Assembly (NCBI GenBank): GCA_948146395.1
Contig: OX411544.1
Span: 35,608,457-35,672,456 of the forward strand
Direction of reading: 5' to 3'
Source of the DNA: Fragum whitleyi
Taxonomy: Eukaryota > Mollusca > Bivalvia > Cardiida > Cardiidae
DNA length: 64,000 nt
This document shows positions 1-11,900 of the stretch, one piece after another. The position numbers and the translations under genes were made by a program. The number at the start of each line of letters is the position of its first letter. Within the stretch, counting starts at the first letter, position 1. Under the pieces are notes generated by a model. The model saw only the letters and a program-made list of their open reading frames with translations. It searched no databases and had not been told where the DNA came from.

Positions 1-2189
1 CCGGATTGATATTTTTTCATTACAATGAAAAGAATTTGCATTATTTTATCAGGAAGATAAAGATATACTCGAATTAGGCCTTACAAACTTAAAATTTGAT
101 AAACGATAAGATTTTCGTAATTTTCTTCCTTTATCAAGATTTATGCAATTGCATTTCAAGATTGATGTAATTGATTACAAGTTCTTATCCGGGATTTTCA
201 TTAGCATTGGTCTTAATCGATAATTCTAAGGACTTTTTCGAGTATTTACAAGATTATTAACAATATAATCACACTGATTCATTTGATATCAATGCGACAT
301 TGAGAATGATAGTCCGAATACATGTGTGTAATCAGCCCTGAGTAAGGGATTACAAAACGGTGCAAACTGGTTGCAAGTCACTATACCAACGGTCAAAGGT
401 TGGACTAAAAAAGGTCAATTCAAATTGATTAAAAACATCGACGATTTTACACGAATGACGTTTAATTTCTTTACGCATTCAACATATCATTTTCTGTCAT
501 TAAGTGTTTAGAACCAAAGAGAAATAATGTTTTTAAATTGCTCTTCTCTTATTTAAATCAACATTTGCTTCGAAGCCTAAATAATATTCAAACGGTCTCG
601 AAATATGCCTATTTAACTTTTTTTTGGGGGGGGGGGGGGGGGGGGGGGGTCATTTCATAGTTTCACAACGCTAAAAATGATTATAAATATCTTGGTCGTA
701 GAACTCTTATCTTGATCTGCGATTGTCTTACAAAACTTCGTTACTACAGATTGTTCAAACTGCAGTTTTAATGTTATTATTAACATTAGCCTACATAACA
801 TAACATAAGCTATTGACATTCAATAATACCCTTTTTCAGTGTTTGCAAATTATATCGTTGGAGAATTAATTCGTTAGAGATTTGTTCATTCATTTCCTCT
901 TTGAAACTATTTATTTTTTATACAACCACGCTTTTTCATAGTAATTTAGTCCGGTAAAAGAGCATGAAAATGTACAACATGAACATGTACAAATAAACAT
1001 TTTTTCTTTAAATTCCTGCATTTATATTCTGTATTAACCCTATTTTTCTGTTATGTGTAGTTTTATAATACATTTAAAAAAAAATGAAACGATACAAAAA
1101 CGTTATCCGGCAAATCAATGATAGCCGTTCGACCAAACCACTGGCGCTCGATCTTAAAAGTAATAATGAGTAACGACCTAGTAACCCTAATATAAAGACT
1201 TTATATAGGGTAGATCTATCAATACCGTTATAGTAATATTCATATCCGTAATTATTACGTTATCGAGAATAAACAGGCACCGATTTTTATCTTTCTTATT
1301 TTTTTATATCCACATTTTTTGTCAACATTTTTTGATCAAGTGCCAGTGGACCAAACAACGTCGTTTCAAGTAGGCGGGATGGCCGGACATTTTTGTGGAC
1401 AAAGGAAAAACTTATTTATATTGGCAGTTTTCTCTCAGTTTTTAAAAATCAAACAGATTTGAAAATTTAAATGAAAAACTTTCTTCAGTTCCTGTTAAAT
1501 ATCATGTCGATATGAATAATAAGAATACCATTATACTGGATTGGAAATTCAGTTAATTTGAAAGTATGAATTTACACCGATGTTGGACATTTCTGAGGAA
1601 AAAGAAATTTTTGAATAATTTAATAATTTATGGACAAAACTCAGCTCATGCATATTTTTCAAAATAAAAAAACTCAAAGATTTCAGGCAATTTCGTCAGT
1701 AAATGAAAGAGATATCGACTTCTAACTTTTTCAAATTTATTTTTTCGAGCAAAATTTTCAAATCTCTATATAATTTCAAATTCGCTAATTTCGAAAAATA
1801 CCTGTACTGGAATCGTGCAAAATTGTTAAAATTTTAAGAGTTGTCGGCTTTATTGAATATGAAAACATTGCAGAAAAAATGGTAACAGTTGCATTGATTA
1901 GTATTTTTCGATAACAACTTTTATTCAAATAGGTAAACATTAGTGTTACATCTCAACGGTTGTTTTTCGGCGATTTTTTTAGTTATAATGCATGGTACTT
2001 TTGAATGAAAAATAAGAAATTTGTACAAATGCAATAGTTAAACAGGTATTTCTCTCCCCTTTCAAAAGATGTATAATGTATAATATTTTGAAACAAGGTG
2101 CCAAATTGTCACAAGATACGCCCGTCACACTGCTTAGTATAAACTGGGGGTTTGAATAGAACTGAGGTTATTTTGAATGAATATTTTTT
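1..2189. other. AT-rich intergenic region, no gene seen
   Basis: No exon-like open frame with splice sites was found on either strand. The stretch is AT-rich and contains a 24-base G homopolymer (626-649) after a T run, plus a fragment near 335-375 that resembles the CCAGCCCTG inverted-repeat family seen elsewhere in the window. Nothing else is supported. Confidence 0.6.
626..649. repeat. G24 homopolymer
   Basis: An uninterrupted run of 24 G follows a short T run. Exact length in such runs is often unreliable in assemblies. Confidence 0.95.
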
Positions 2190-3270
2190 GCACCCATGTA
2201 GTTTCATTATCCTAGCTATTATACTTTTACAGATATACTCCGGACAAGATTCAAGTCTGAAAAACGACAAAGGGCAATAACTCAAAAAATAGGCCAGGTA
2301 GACTTATGGTTCTTGTGCACTGCACTCCCCCTTGATGACATCTATACACCCATGAAGTTTCATGATCCTAGCTATTATACTTTTACAGATATACTCCGGA
2401 CAAGATTCAAGTCTGAAAAAAAACAAAGTGCAATAACTCAAAAAATAGGCCTGGTAGACTTATGGTTATTGTACACTGCACTACCCCTTGGTTAGATCTA
2501 TACACCCATGCAGTTTCATGATCCTAGCTATTATACTTGTAGAGATATACTCCGGACAAGATTCAAGTCTGAAAAACAACAAAGGGCAATAACTCAAAAA
2601 ATAGGCCAGGTAGAGTTATGGTTCTTGTGCACTGCACCTCCCCTTGGTGAGATCTATACACCCATGAAGTTTCATGATTCTAGCTATAATACTTTTACAG
2701 ATATACTCCGGACAAGATTCAATTCTGAAAAACAACAAAGGGCAATAACTCAAAAAATAGGCCAGGTAGAGTTATGGTTCTTGTGCACTGCACTCCCCCT
2801 TGGTGAGATCTATACACCCATGAAGTTTCATGATCCTAGCTATTATACTTTAAGAGATAAACTCCGGACAATATTCTAGTATGAAAAACAACAAAGGGCA
2901 ATAACTCAAAAAATAGGCCAGGTAGAGTTATGGTTCTTATGCACTGCACTCCCCCTTGGTGAGATCTATACACCCATGAAGTTTCATGATCCTAGCTATT
3001 ATACTTTAAGAGATATACTCCGGACAAGATTCTAGTATGAAAAACAACAAAGGGCAATAACTCAAAAAATAGGCCATGTAGAGTTATGGTTCTTGTGCAC
3101 TGCACTCCCCCTTGGTAAGGTCTATACACCCATGAAGTTTCATGATCCTAGCTATAATACTTTAAGAGATATACTCCGGACAAGATTCAAGTCTGAAAAA
3201 CAACAAAGGGCAATAACTCAAAAAATAGGCCAGGTAGAGTTATGGTTCTTGTGCACTGCACTCCGCAATG
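2190..3270. repeat. Tandem array of 156-bp units, about 7 copies
   Basis: The anchor ATACTCCGGACAAGATTC recurs at 2235, 2391, 2547, 2703, 2859 (one base changed), 3015 and 3171, an exact 156-bp period with high identity. Because 156 is divisible by three, open frames run through several units, but their translation simply repeats and is not judged a real gene. Read in reverse complement, the unit matches the body of the dispersed ATGCCCCC-type element (for example 12577-12884), sharing its AGTGCAGTGCACAAGAACC segment. The array therefore looks like a local amplification of an internal piece of that element. Confidence 0.92.
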
Positions 3271-3345
3271 ATGAGAAGAATATAATTGCCAAGTTTGAAG
3301 TCAATCGGACTTCAAGTGACAGAGTTATGCTCCGGACAAAGAAGT

Positions 3346-3425
3346 GGACGCCGCCGGACGCCCGGACGCCCGGACGCCCGGACACCCGGACGCCCGGACG
3401 CCCGGACAACCGGACGCCGGACGCC
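3346..3425. repeat. GC-rich minisatellite, 8-bp unit CCCGGACG
   Basis: About eight to nine imperfect copies of an 8-bp unit built on CCCGGACG directly follow the 156-bp array. The GC content is far above that of the surroundings. It produces spurious arginine/proline-rich open frames on both strands. Confidence 0.9.
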
Positions 3426-3431
3426 ACGGGT

Positions 3432-3468
3432 GATCCCATAATACGTCCCGTCTTCGACGGGCGTATAA
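3432..3468. repeat. Short GC hairpin at the end of the array element
   Basis: ATACG-CCCGT pairs with ACGGG-CGTAT around a TTCG loop, followed by AAAAATG. A degenerate relative (CATGTCCCGTCTTGGCCCGCC then ATATAAAA) occurs near 43034-43065 at the end of a similar element, so this is probably the element's structured terminus. Confidence 0.6.
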
Positions 3469-3480
3469 AAATGCAAAGAA

Positions 3481-4890
3481 ATTTTTAAACACGCGGTCGG
3501 GCTAAAAACCAACTTTTGATGTTATGTCACAGCTATTGTTGTACGCTCAATGAAATATAAATCGATCTTACGCTGAAACAAACGGTTACCCTCTATAAAC
3601 TTAAACCAACTTCTAATCGGTCACTCAAATAAAGCACGAAAAATATTGCTTAATTGTTAACGATGCAAGTGTTTGCTGAGTTCCAATAGCCCGTTCACTT
3701 GGTAGATAGCATAATCAAAATTTATCAAAAGTTCCACGGGGACTTGCATGAGAACATGGGTACCCACAATTTCAAAATTAACATTGGTTGGTGGGGTAAA
3801 TTTCACAAACTTTTCAACTCATTCGCGAAAATGCACGTCTTAAATAATGTTTTCTATAAGTATTTCCTGTCAGATACCTTTGCGGCGATGAAAGCATGGT
3901 GATTTTTATAACAACAATACGACATTTCTTCGACAGAAATGCTGAAAAAATCCCTAAATTTTGCGAGTTTGGTGACTTTTTTCAAAGTACGGTTGGTGTC
4001 TTCTTCTGTCTGCCACAATCGCTCTGTGGGTCCTTTTTCCGCAATTCTTTCACCAAAGTCATAGAGATTAATTTGTGGAAAGGAAAGTACTATTCAATAT
4101 TTTCTTGTAAATGTGTCGAAGAGAGAGAAACATGCAGTGACTGATTAGAAGTTGGTTTCAGTTTATATCAGGTTCCAATTTGGTATACACGTCAAATAAT
4201 GCATCGGGATCCTTTGAATTTGACTTGAAATACAGTAAATGGATAAAAATCATTAAAATGTTTTAAAGTGTATCATTCCTTTTATCAGTCAATAAATATA
4301 TTCACGTGTTTGGGCGATCATTTCAAGGCTTATACGGTTTCATTCTATTAAAGTTTTTTTTTTATATAATTTATCATTAAATCTTTTTTCACGGCATGTG
4401 CAGATCGAACTGATTTTATGAACGTTTTGTCGTACGAACCGAGTACTTTAAATTTGCCAGGCGCATCATGGGTATTATTGTTTTATGAACATACGGGAAG
4501 CATTTTGTCAGTAAATGAAGATTCTTTTAGTGAAGCCTATACATAGTTCTAATTGACCAGCCCTGCATTCAGGATCACCGTTAAAACGGTGCAAACAGTT
4601 TGCCAATTATACCCCGCTTTGCACGCAAAGCAGTGTATGATTGGAAAACTGTTGGCACTGTTTTCACTGTGAATTTGAACACGGGGCTTGTTGGTGAGAT
4701 TGCCCGATCGGGAAATATTTCTCGATCGGGTAATGGTTGTCCGGCGATCGGGAAATATGAAATTAAAACTCGCAAAAATACCTTAAAACCCTCGACAATA
4801 GCAGAACAGGATGAAGTCGCATAGCAACAGTTCTTGGACATCCTCTATAGGGCATTAACAACGGAAATCACCAACTCACAGTGATCGGTA
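3481..4890. other. Intergenic, repeat fragments only
   Basis: 3530-3600 matches the end of the element at about 10130-10530 (ATATAAATCGATCTTAC then GAAACAAACG). 4556-4665 carries a CCAGCCCTGCATTCAGGAT-type inverted repeat with GTGCAAACAGTTTGCC. Short open frames here show no recognisable domain. Confidence 0.5.
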
Positions 4891-4892
4891 TG

Positions 4893-5337
4893 ATTGCGGC
4901 GCCAAAAAAAGAAACTCGACAAAAAGAACACAATTATCGAACAAGTGCGGTTCGTAGTCCATAATCCCCTTCTAGGCCCCTTTTCCCGTGATATGGCATG
5001 GATCCTTCCCATTTTCAAAAGAGTCAATCTTAGTCACCTGGCTTACATTCTGATCAAGTTTCATGAAGAGAGGACCATATTTGTGGCCTCTACTAAACAA
5101 GAAAATTATCATTAAGGCTCCATTTCTCGTGACTGATATGGCATGGATCCTTCCCATTTTCATACTTGTGACCTCATCCTGGTTAACATTCTGACCAAGT
5201 TTAATTCAGATTGGGTCATATTCGTGGCCTTTAGAGAGTAAACACTAAGATTGTTGACGCCGGTCGACGGACGACAGACGATTACAATAGCTCACCGTTG
5301 AGCACGAATGCCGGATGTGCTCAGTTGAGCTAAAAAT
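4893..5337 (-). mobile_element. GAGCAC-type dispersed element, reverse orientation
   Basis: In reverse complement it starts TTTTTAGCTCAACTGAGCAC and continues through a CGTCCGTCGACCGG segment into two units containing GGAAGGATCCATGCCATAT. It is the same family as 18111-20045. No coding capacity is visible. Confidence 0.75.
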
Positions 5338-5780
5338 CCGGCTTTCCGCACGGATTAAAATTTTTCAGGCCCAGCCTAGTTTCTTCAGGTCGGGAGAAAT
5401 GGTCTCCCGCGATCGGGAGGGCGGGAGGAAAGGTAAAATATCGGGAGGATACGCCGAGATCGGGAGATATCACATGTCTGCCATCTTCACGAGTCAAGGG
5501 GTATCGAATCAATAAGATCTTCTCGAATAAGATAAGTAAAACGTTCGTAACCCTTGGTTCGACAAGATGCATGTCTGCCCGCACTGATTATAATAGCCTA
5601 ATTGCCAAAAAACGCAAAATTAAATGTTTTCGATACAATGTTTAGAGTGATAAATACGAGTTCCAATTAAAAACATACGCAAATAGAATCTATTTCAAAT
5701 CATAGGATTTTGCGACGTGTACGCAAATATTCTACATTTAAATATTCCTTTCCACAAGTTTCAATTCGTTTCCGTTAACT
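5338..5780. other. Intergenic, little recognisable
   Basis: A CGGGAG-rich stretch (about 5390-5470) and AT-rich DNA lie here. No exon was recognised. Confidence 0.4.
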
Positions 5781-5796
5781 ACTAGGAACACGACCG

Positions 5797-5801
5797 CCAA
5801 T
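5797..5801 (+). promoter_or_regulatory. CCAAT box upstream of ZW10
   Basis: CCAAT within GACCGCCAATGA lies 97 bp upstream of the ZW10 start codon, a plausible distance for a TATA-less housekeeping promoter. This is inferred from motif and position only. Confidence 0.45.
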
Positions 5802-5897
5802 GAAAAATTTAAAATTTGTAGAGTTCCTATCATCTTTCTTCTTTTTCTGAAGTACAGGTTTTACTTTTACAGCAAGTGGTAGTATAGAAAAACGACG

Positions 5898-5934
5898 ATG
5901 GCATCCTTCGTGTCAGAGATTTTATCTTCTGCTG
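5898..5934 (+). CDS. ZW10: ZW10 exon 1 (residues 1-12)
   Basis: The ATG at 5898 in GACGATGGCA opens MASFVSEILSSA, the conserved family N-terminus, and splices at G|GTATGT in phase 1. It is too short to show as an independent open frame. The 5' untranslated start is not defined. Confidence 0.93.
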
Positions 5935-8900
5935 GTATGTTAAAATTGTAATGGGTTTTCGAGTCTAGATTGTATGCCCTTTTCTCATAGATTTGTGCAT
6001 CTTAGTTATAACACATGTGCATGCATTGATTTAAAGTGAACATTCTATTAACTTGATATTCAGTTGCAGCCCTATGTTATCTAATGTTTACAAAGTAAAC
6101 AAATACAGTCATTGAACCAGTTCCGGTGCACTTTCACTATGAAAACTCCGCCTATTCTAAAGTGTTTACCGAGTGTTTATTCTGTATTGCTTCTTGTTCT
6201 GGGCCAGGGTGGTACCTGTCCTTAATAAGGCTGTGTGCTATAGTTGTAGTTGGGAGTGGTTCCGGTCTTGTCTGCACCTTGCCAGTTGGCCGACCACCTC
6301 AAGACTGCCCAGTTACTGGATACACTGGTTCCCCATATCACCTTTTGGCGCCACACCTTGGGTCATGACCTTACCTATCACTGACCTGTGACCTCCCATA
6401 AATCACTCGTCACAACAATTCCATGAAAATCTTTGTTTGATTTGAACGAAAATTTATTTTTCTTCTAAGTAAGCAATAGTTAAATGCCCTACAATAAGTT
6501 TGATAAAATGATAATGCCTTAATTAAATCTTCAAGAAACTTGGTGTGTGTGTTCACCATCTCAAGAGCTATCTAGACTATCAAGAGGGATAACCCTGCCA
6601 CATTACAGTTGCATAATTTTTGTAAGAGTTAGTTCCCTTTTTTGACTTTTATGCATTAACCTGCAGCTGAGCGGTGCACCCTTAGGCAGAGCTCTTGTTT
6701 TTTTAGCTCCACTGGCCAAAGGCCAGCAAGCTATTGTCATGGAGGAGTGTCCGTCATGTATGTCCGTGCATGTGTATGTGCGTAAACTTTTTTTTGAACA
6801 TCTTCTCCTAAACCAATGGGTGGAATTTGACGAAACTTGGCAAGAATGTTCCTTGGATGACCCTCTTTTAAATTTGTTCAAGAACTTTGAATTGACCCCA
6901 AAATATGGGCATGGTTGGGCGGGGCTTATTTTGAGCTTGAAATCTTTGAACAACATCTCCTCCTGAACCATTTGGCCGATTTCATTGAAACTTTACCAAA
7001 ATGTTCCTTGGATAACCCTCTTCTAAAGTAGTTAAAGAATTTTGGATTGACCCCCTATTATGGGTGTGGCAGGGCGGGGCTAACTTTGAGCCCGAAATCT
7101 TTGAACGACATCTTCTCCTGAACAATGAAACTTTACAAGAATGTTCCTTGAGTGACCCTATTAAATAATTATATGCAAAATTTTGATTGGCCCTTAAATT
7201 TGGGTATGGCAGGGCAGGGCTTTTGTGAGCACAAAATCTTTGAACGGCATTTCCTCCTGATTTGAATGACATCTCAACCTGAACCACTGGGCCCCTTTCA
7301 ATGAAAGTTTACCAGAAAAATCCCGTCATGACCCTTTTGAAAAATTGTTTGCAAAATTTTGATTAGCTGATAAATATGGGCCTGGGTGGGTGGGGCTTAT
7401 TTTGAGTCTTCTCAGTAATGAATGGGTGGGCAGGGTCTATTATCAATATAAAATCTTGGAATAACAATTGTGAATGAAGCTTTGCCAGAAAGTTACTTGG
7501 ATGAGATCCACTGGATCAACTGAATTCAGGTGAGCAGATTAGGGCCATCCTGGCCCTCTTGTTTTAAAGTGATATCTAAATAGTTTTATTCCATGTAATT
7601 TTACATATAAGTTATTTGAGTTCACTTCTGATAGCTTAGTATCAATTTGGAAAAAGTCAGAATTCCTTTTGAATGCTGGTGACGTTCATTGCCTTCTATT
7701 GTCAATATCTCTCTTTCAAATCTTGAGATATTTAAGCCAGTGGAGCGAAAAAGGCCCTCTTGGACCTCTTGTTTTAAAAGAAAAATTCCTAGCAAATTGT
7801 AAGGCCTGATACTTTCATTTCCTGCTTTAGTATTGACATATAGTTGACATTGTATCCCTGAAATCAAAATATGCCCTATGAAATAGGGCCACATTTATCA
7901 TAAACTTAAAAGACTTCTGAAAGAGCTCTCATTCAAAACTTTTAGACATACAATTTTCAAAATTTGTGACATTGTTTCACTATACCAAACACTCATTCTA
8001 TCCGTCTATTTGTCTCTCACCAGGGTTCTCCCCAGAAAATTTTGAAGGCATAGTGGCATATGCGCGCGGCTATATTGTCAGATTACTTTGTATTTCTGTT
8101 AATAATAAAGGATGGTTACAGTGGTTTTACTGGATAAGGATTTTGATATTTGTGAAGCAGAACTTCTGTTTAGCTGAATATATAATTTGATTTGAATTTT
8201 TTTCTTTAACACCTTTATAGCATCTCATAAATAACTTAACTCCAAAACCAATGGATTTATAATCGTAGACCTATGAGAGATAGCAGCTATAGGCTAGGAA
8301 AGGATGTGATGGTTGTGCTGGAGAAATACCAGGAATCCATTGTTAGGTGCTCCAGCTGCCATGATATAACTGAAAAAATGTTAAAAAAGCGTCGTAAAAC
8401 TATGTTCAATCAATAAATTCACTTTTCCAAAATAATTCACAGTAACCTCCATATTTATTGGAAGTAATAGCCTCTATGTTGTTTGATCCTATATATGTCA
8501 TCGAGTATGACTTTAAAACTTTGAAATCGCATAACCAGGTGAGCAATTTAGGACCATCATAGTCCTCTTGTTAATTAATGTTCTTCTCTTTTTGACTTCT
8601 TTGATAATAGTTTTGACCTTGAAAATTATTTCCACAAGTGGTCAATGATTTGGAATACTAAGGCTAGCTCATAGCCTCATGCCATAGTTTATTTTATTGT
8701 CTTGTACAGGTCAGATGGAGACACAAGAAGCAAGTTCCAAACTAAAGCAGCTCTCGAAAAAAATCGAGGGTTTAAAGATTCAATTGCGGGATTTGACTGT
8801 CAACAGATACTCCATTACCTTGCCAAAGTTAGCGTCAGCGGAAGAGCTTTTGTCCAATGTCGATGTAATAAAGGCAGACATGGACGAAGTTGCTGACAGA

Positions 8901-11900
8901 ATAGAACACCAGGTTAAATTAATCTGCAGAAGTCAGGGGCCTGTTTTACTAAGCATCTTACGACCATTTTTTTCATTAGTCAAAATTAAAGTTGCTTGTA
9001 AATAATGACTTCTGAAGACAATTCCAATGAGATATTGCACAGCAGAAGCTAACTATGATTTATGAATGAACTCAGGTACGATATGTGATTTTAATTTAAG
9101 ATAATTATTGTCGTAAGAAGTTGACTATAACAGGCCCCAGGACAGGAGCAGTGAATTTTCATTTCAAAATTATTTTGAGTCTGTGATAGTTGAACTGAAA
9201 TAGTTCCACAACATTTCAGGAGTAATGAACTTTAACCTTGTTTACCAAGGTTTCCAAATGATTTTCATTAGGAAATCTAGGTCAACATTGAGGAAGATCA
9301 TGAGTTCTGAGCTGTTGCCGAACTATTACGTATCCAATACCTTAACTATGTGGGCAATGTTAAAGACTTGGATCAGAGTCTTCACTCTTCACATCTGATC
9401 AAAAGAAATCTACTGAGTACTGACTCACCTTTAGCTCCACTGACTGAAGGTCAGAAGACCTAGAGCGATAGCATGGTTCCCATCTGTCTGTTTTGGAAAA
9501 AATTGACAAATATTATCAAATTTCTATGAAATTTTCACAAGGTGATTGAAGGGTCATCAGGAAGGTTCCTTTTTGAAAATAAGGCTGATCTGTAAGGAAA
9601 CACAGAAAAGGGGCCTTATGGATTTCCACTCAGAATATTCTAGTTTGTGTGACAATGTTCACTAATATAACCATATTTCCTTAACCCTTTGCTGTTTAAT
9701 CCCTGCTTTTTACGTGTCTGTGATTTAATGATTAAGAAAACATTGTGAAAAAAGAAGAAATTGCTTCTGACAAGCAATTTCTTCTTTCTCCACACTTTTT
9801 TCTACCCTACTGAATGGTTATTTTTCAAATTAAATTCACTTTTAATTTTCGTCTGCAAAACCTTTGAATTTGAACGGGTCCAAAATTTTGTAAAACAGGA
9901 AAGGGTTAAAGCTTTCGGAGGATGATTATGGGGTTATAAGAAAGGTATTCAGGGTTTGACAAACAACGTTTTGCTACTATCTTGAAGGACCTGTTAGCCA
10001 AAAATAACACAGGCCATCCATGATAACAACAGGATTGATGTTTGATTTTTTTTTAGCAATAAAGGGGATTAATTGCTCTTGACTAGCAATTTCTTCTTAT
10101 TCTTCATTCTTTAATGCTTTTCGATGGTTTATCGAGAAATAACGGTAGATTATCACTTGATAATCTCACCGCCAAAGCTGTGAAATTATCAAAAACTTAT
10201 ACCCTGCTTTTCTGCATTTCATCCTATCTGACGTCATCTATGCGGGGCGAAATAAGTGACGTCACAATGAACGTTGCATAGCAATCACGCGCAAAATGAC
10301 GCGCTATATGAAAATATGTCATAGAAATTTCACATTTTGTCTCATTTTTGCATTAAAGAAATAGAATAATCGTTTGTTTTTCGTGTAAGATTGATTTATA
10401 TTTCATTCGTGAACAACAGAAGCTATATTTTCACTCGTGGCTCCACCACTCGTGACAAATATAGCTCTTGTTGTTCACTCAATGAAATATAAATCGATCT
10501 TACACTGAAACAAACGATTATTCTCTATATGTTCTCCATTTGGTGATGCAGATTTTAGTAATGGAAAGGCAATCATTTTTTAAAACATGACAGATGTGAA
10601 ATACAAAATACTGCTGCTACCTGCAGCATGATTACATCTGCCAGTCCTCCCTTAAGTCCACAGTGTGGATCCCTTGTATCTATAAAGAACGGGGCTGATC
10701 CGTCAGAAAAACACGGAAAAGGGGGCTTTCTGGATTTTCAGAATATTTCTGTTTACACAATAAGGACCGCAAATATTATTTGATTTGCTTGAAACTTCCA
10801 CAGGATGATTGTAGGGTCAAAGGAAAGGTGTTTTTTTTTTCAAAAATTGGTCTTATGTGTAAAGAAACAGTGGAATAGGGGCTCTATGGACTTTTGCTAA
10901 ATATATTCTGGATTATGCAGTTATTTCTGCAAATATTTTCGGATTTGCTTGAAACTTTTGAAATATTCAATTATCAATCATGCATGAGCAATTCTAATGA
11001 TTGTTAAGTATTTTGATTCAATGTAATTATCAAGAATATGAAATGTGTATTGATTGTTTATGGCCGCTTTTCACTTATGAGAACCGTCTAGGAATACAAG
11101 GAGAATATGTATACACTGCAGGGCTGGTGCTAGTGTTTGAAATTGAGGAGTCAGTTACTCCCAAACCATTAAATTCTTGGGGTAAAAACTCATTCAAAAG
11201 AGGGTCAAAACAACTCAGAAAAAGCAAGTAAAAGGGGAGAAGCATTTTACAGGTTTCAATGTGAAATTACCCTTTTTTGTAATGATATAGAGAGAAATTT
11301 GGGTGATAAACCCCAGTTTTGACCCTTAGAATTTTCTCTCAAGATGACCCCCTTGAAAGAAATTTCTAAGGGTCAAAATAGGATTTTTGAAGGGTCAAAA
11401 CCCTGGTTTAAGGGTCAAACATGACCCCAGCCCCCTGCACTGGCTGACTAAGATCTAATTGTGTGTCTCTACCCACAATGTTTTTCTTTTAATATAATCT
11501 AATATCACTGATTATTTTTAAAGATCATAAAGTATTAGACTTTGTGGGATTCTTTCAACCAGACCTGTACACTCCTTGGATTTCTTATCCAGGGGTGTGG
11601 AATTCCCATGCCCGACTTGTATGACATGGGCTTTTCTACTTGCGGGCAAGTACATTTTTCCAGGCCACTTGTCCATGGACAAGTAGATACCAGAGCAAAT
11701 CTTGATACAGTACTAAAAAGATATAGGAGAAAACTCATCCTTTTGTTTGTATCAAATGGGAGAAAACTTTGTATTTAATGAAGAAAATGCTGGGCTACAG
11801 CATTTTCTACATCAAAAACAATATTTTCTCAATATTTATCTTCCTACTTTTTTGTGGACAAGTTCATTTTGATCCTGGACAAGTAATGGATCAGCTTTTA

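Noticed and set aside
2313..3488. Open frames with repeated MKFHDPSYYT-like translation
   Set aside because: They are the three frames of a 156-bp tandem DNA repeat; length divisible by three keeps them open. No splice sites or independent coding signal.
3218..3512. Arg/Gly/Pro-rich minus-strand frames
   Set aside because: Produced by the 8-bp CCCGGACG minisatellite.
6126..6391. Overlapping 70-80 residue frames after ZW10 exon 1
   Set aside because: No domain, not in phase with the gene, and intron splice signals bracket them out.
10230..10265. Two GACGTCA (CRE-like) motifs in ZW10 intron 2
   Set aside because: They lie inside a dispersed MITE and are not near a start site.
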